Source of the DNA: an uncultured Altererythrobacter sp.
GTDB lineage: Bacteria; Pseudomonadota; Alphaproteobacteria; Sphingomonadales; Sphingomonadaceae
Direction of reading: 5' to 3'
Assembly: GCA_913055875.1 (NCBI GenBank)
Contig: CAJXJY010000006.1
Coordinates: 169,896 to 233,895 of the forward strand
Length of the DNA: 64,000 nucleotides
This document shows positions 63,980 to 64,000 of this stretch, piece after piece. The position numbers and the translations under genes are program-made. The notes below the pieces were generated by a model. The model did no database searches, was not told the origin of the DNA, and worked only from the letters and a program-made list of their open reading frames with translations. Position 1 is the first letter of the stretch, and every line of letters begins with the position of its first letter.

Positions 63980-64000
63980 ATGGTTGCGATTTTCACCGGT
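63980..64000 (+). CDS. Start of a gene running off the window (MVAIFTG...)
   Basis: Only seven codons are present (MVAIFTG), preceded by GGGGTAGGG. The N-terminus resembles the leaderless start of large secreted repeat (RTX/YD-type) proteins in related bacteria, but this rests on seven residues and is a guess. Confidence 0.35.

Noticed and set aside
1..64000. CRISPR arrays, rRNA genes, complete insertion sequences, prophage
   Set aside because: No regularly spaced repeats, rRNA-like sequence, transposase, integrase or phage structural genes were recognised anywhere in the window.

Overview
The window is GC-rich and densely coding, mostly in overlapping operons with ATGA-type junctions. Gene content (several TonB-dependent receptors, DUF1826/COG0523 pairs, a bifunctional Rsh, an FCD regulator, a trimeric autotransporter adhesin) and codon use point to an alphaproteobacterium of the Sphingomonadales, probably Erythrobacteraceae. 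That placement is inferred from the sequence alone.

Layout: (1) 1-4.5 kb is housekeeping: the 3' end of rsh, a VOC protein, a secreted cyclophilin, a secreted esterase-like hydrolase, tRNA-Ser(GGA) and a small membrane protein. (2) 4.7-26.3 kb looks like one large zinc-limitation (Zur) region. It holds four Zur-box-like palindromes (about 4740, 8078, 20225 and 23357), the Fur-family regulator itself, a ZnuD-like TonB receptor with a His/acid loop, a second TonB receptor with a Tat-exported kelch protein, an ABC-2 exporter with a serine hydrolase, an FtsX-type ABC transporter with a His-rich periplasmic insert plus a DUF3299 protein, an M1 zinc peptidase with a DUF6702 protein, a MerC-like membrane protein, DUF1826, and two COG0523 metallochaperone GTPases. 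(3) 26.3-27.6 kb is a 1.3 kb region without a convincing gene; it carries a 38-bp tandem duplication. (4) 27.6-41.0 kb holds two translationally coupled giant genes (2436 and 2040 aa) with no domain I recognise; this is the best candidate for an undescribed system.

(5) 41.3-51.1 kb is a carbon-source cluster: a CitMHS-type transporter divergent from a GntR/FCD regulator, a TonB receptor, an AtuA-like (DUF1446) protein with DUF4387, a D-2-hydroxyacid dehydrogenase, glycerate 2-kinase and tartrate dehydrogenase. Together they suggest uptake of a hydroxy-dicarboxylic acid and its conversion through hydroxypyruvate and glycerate to 2-phosphoglycerate. A 12-bp site present in opposite orientations on both sides of the regulator is a likely operator. 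(6) 51.3-56.0 kb is a MacAB-TolC-type tripartite efflux operon. (7) 56.0-59.4 kb is a 1146-aa YadA-like trimeric autotransporter. (8) 59.6-63.7 kb holds a GPH-type transporter coupled to a hybrid histidine kinase, converging on a LuxR-type response regulator across a perfect 33-bp inverted repeat. (9) The last 21 bases appear to be the start of another gene.

All family names come from reading the proteins by eye; no database search was run.
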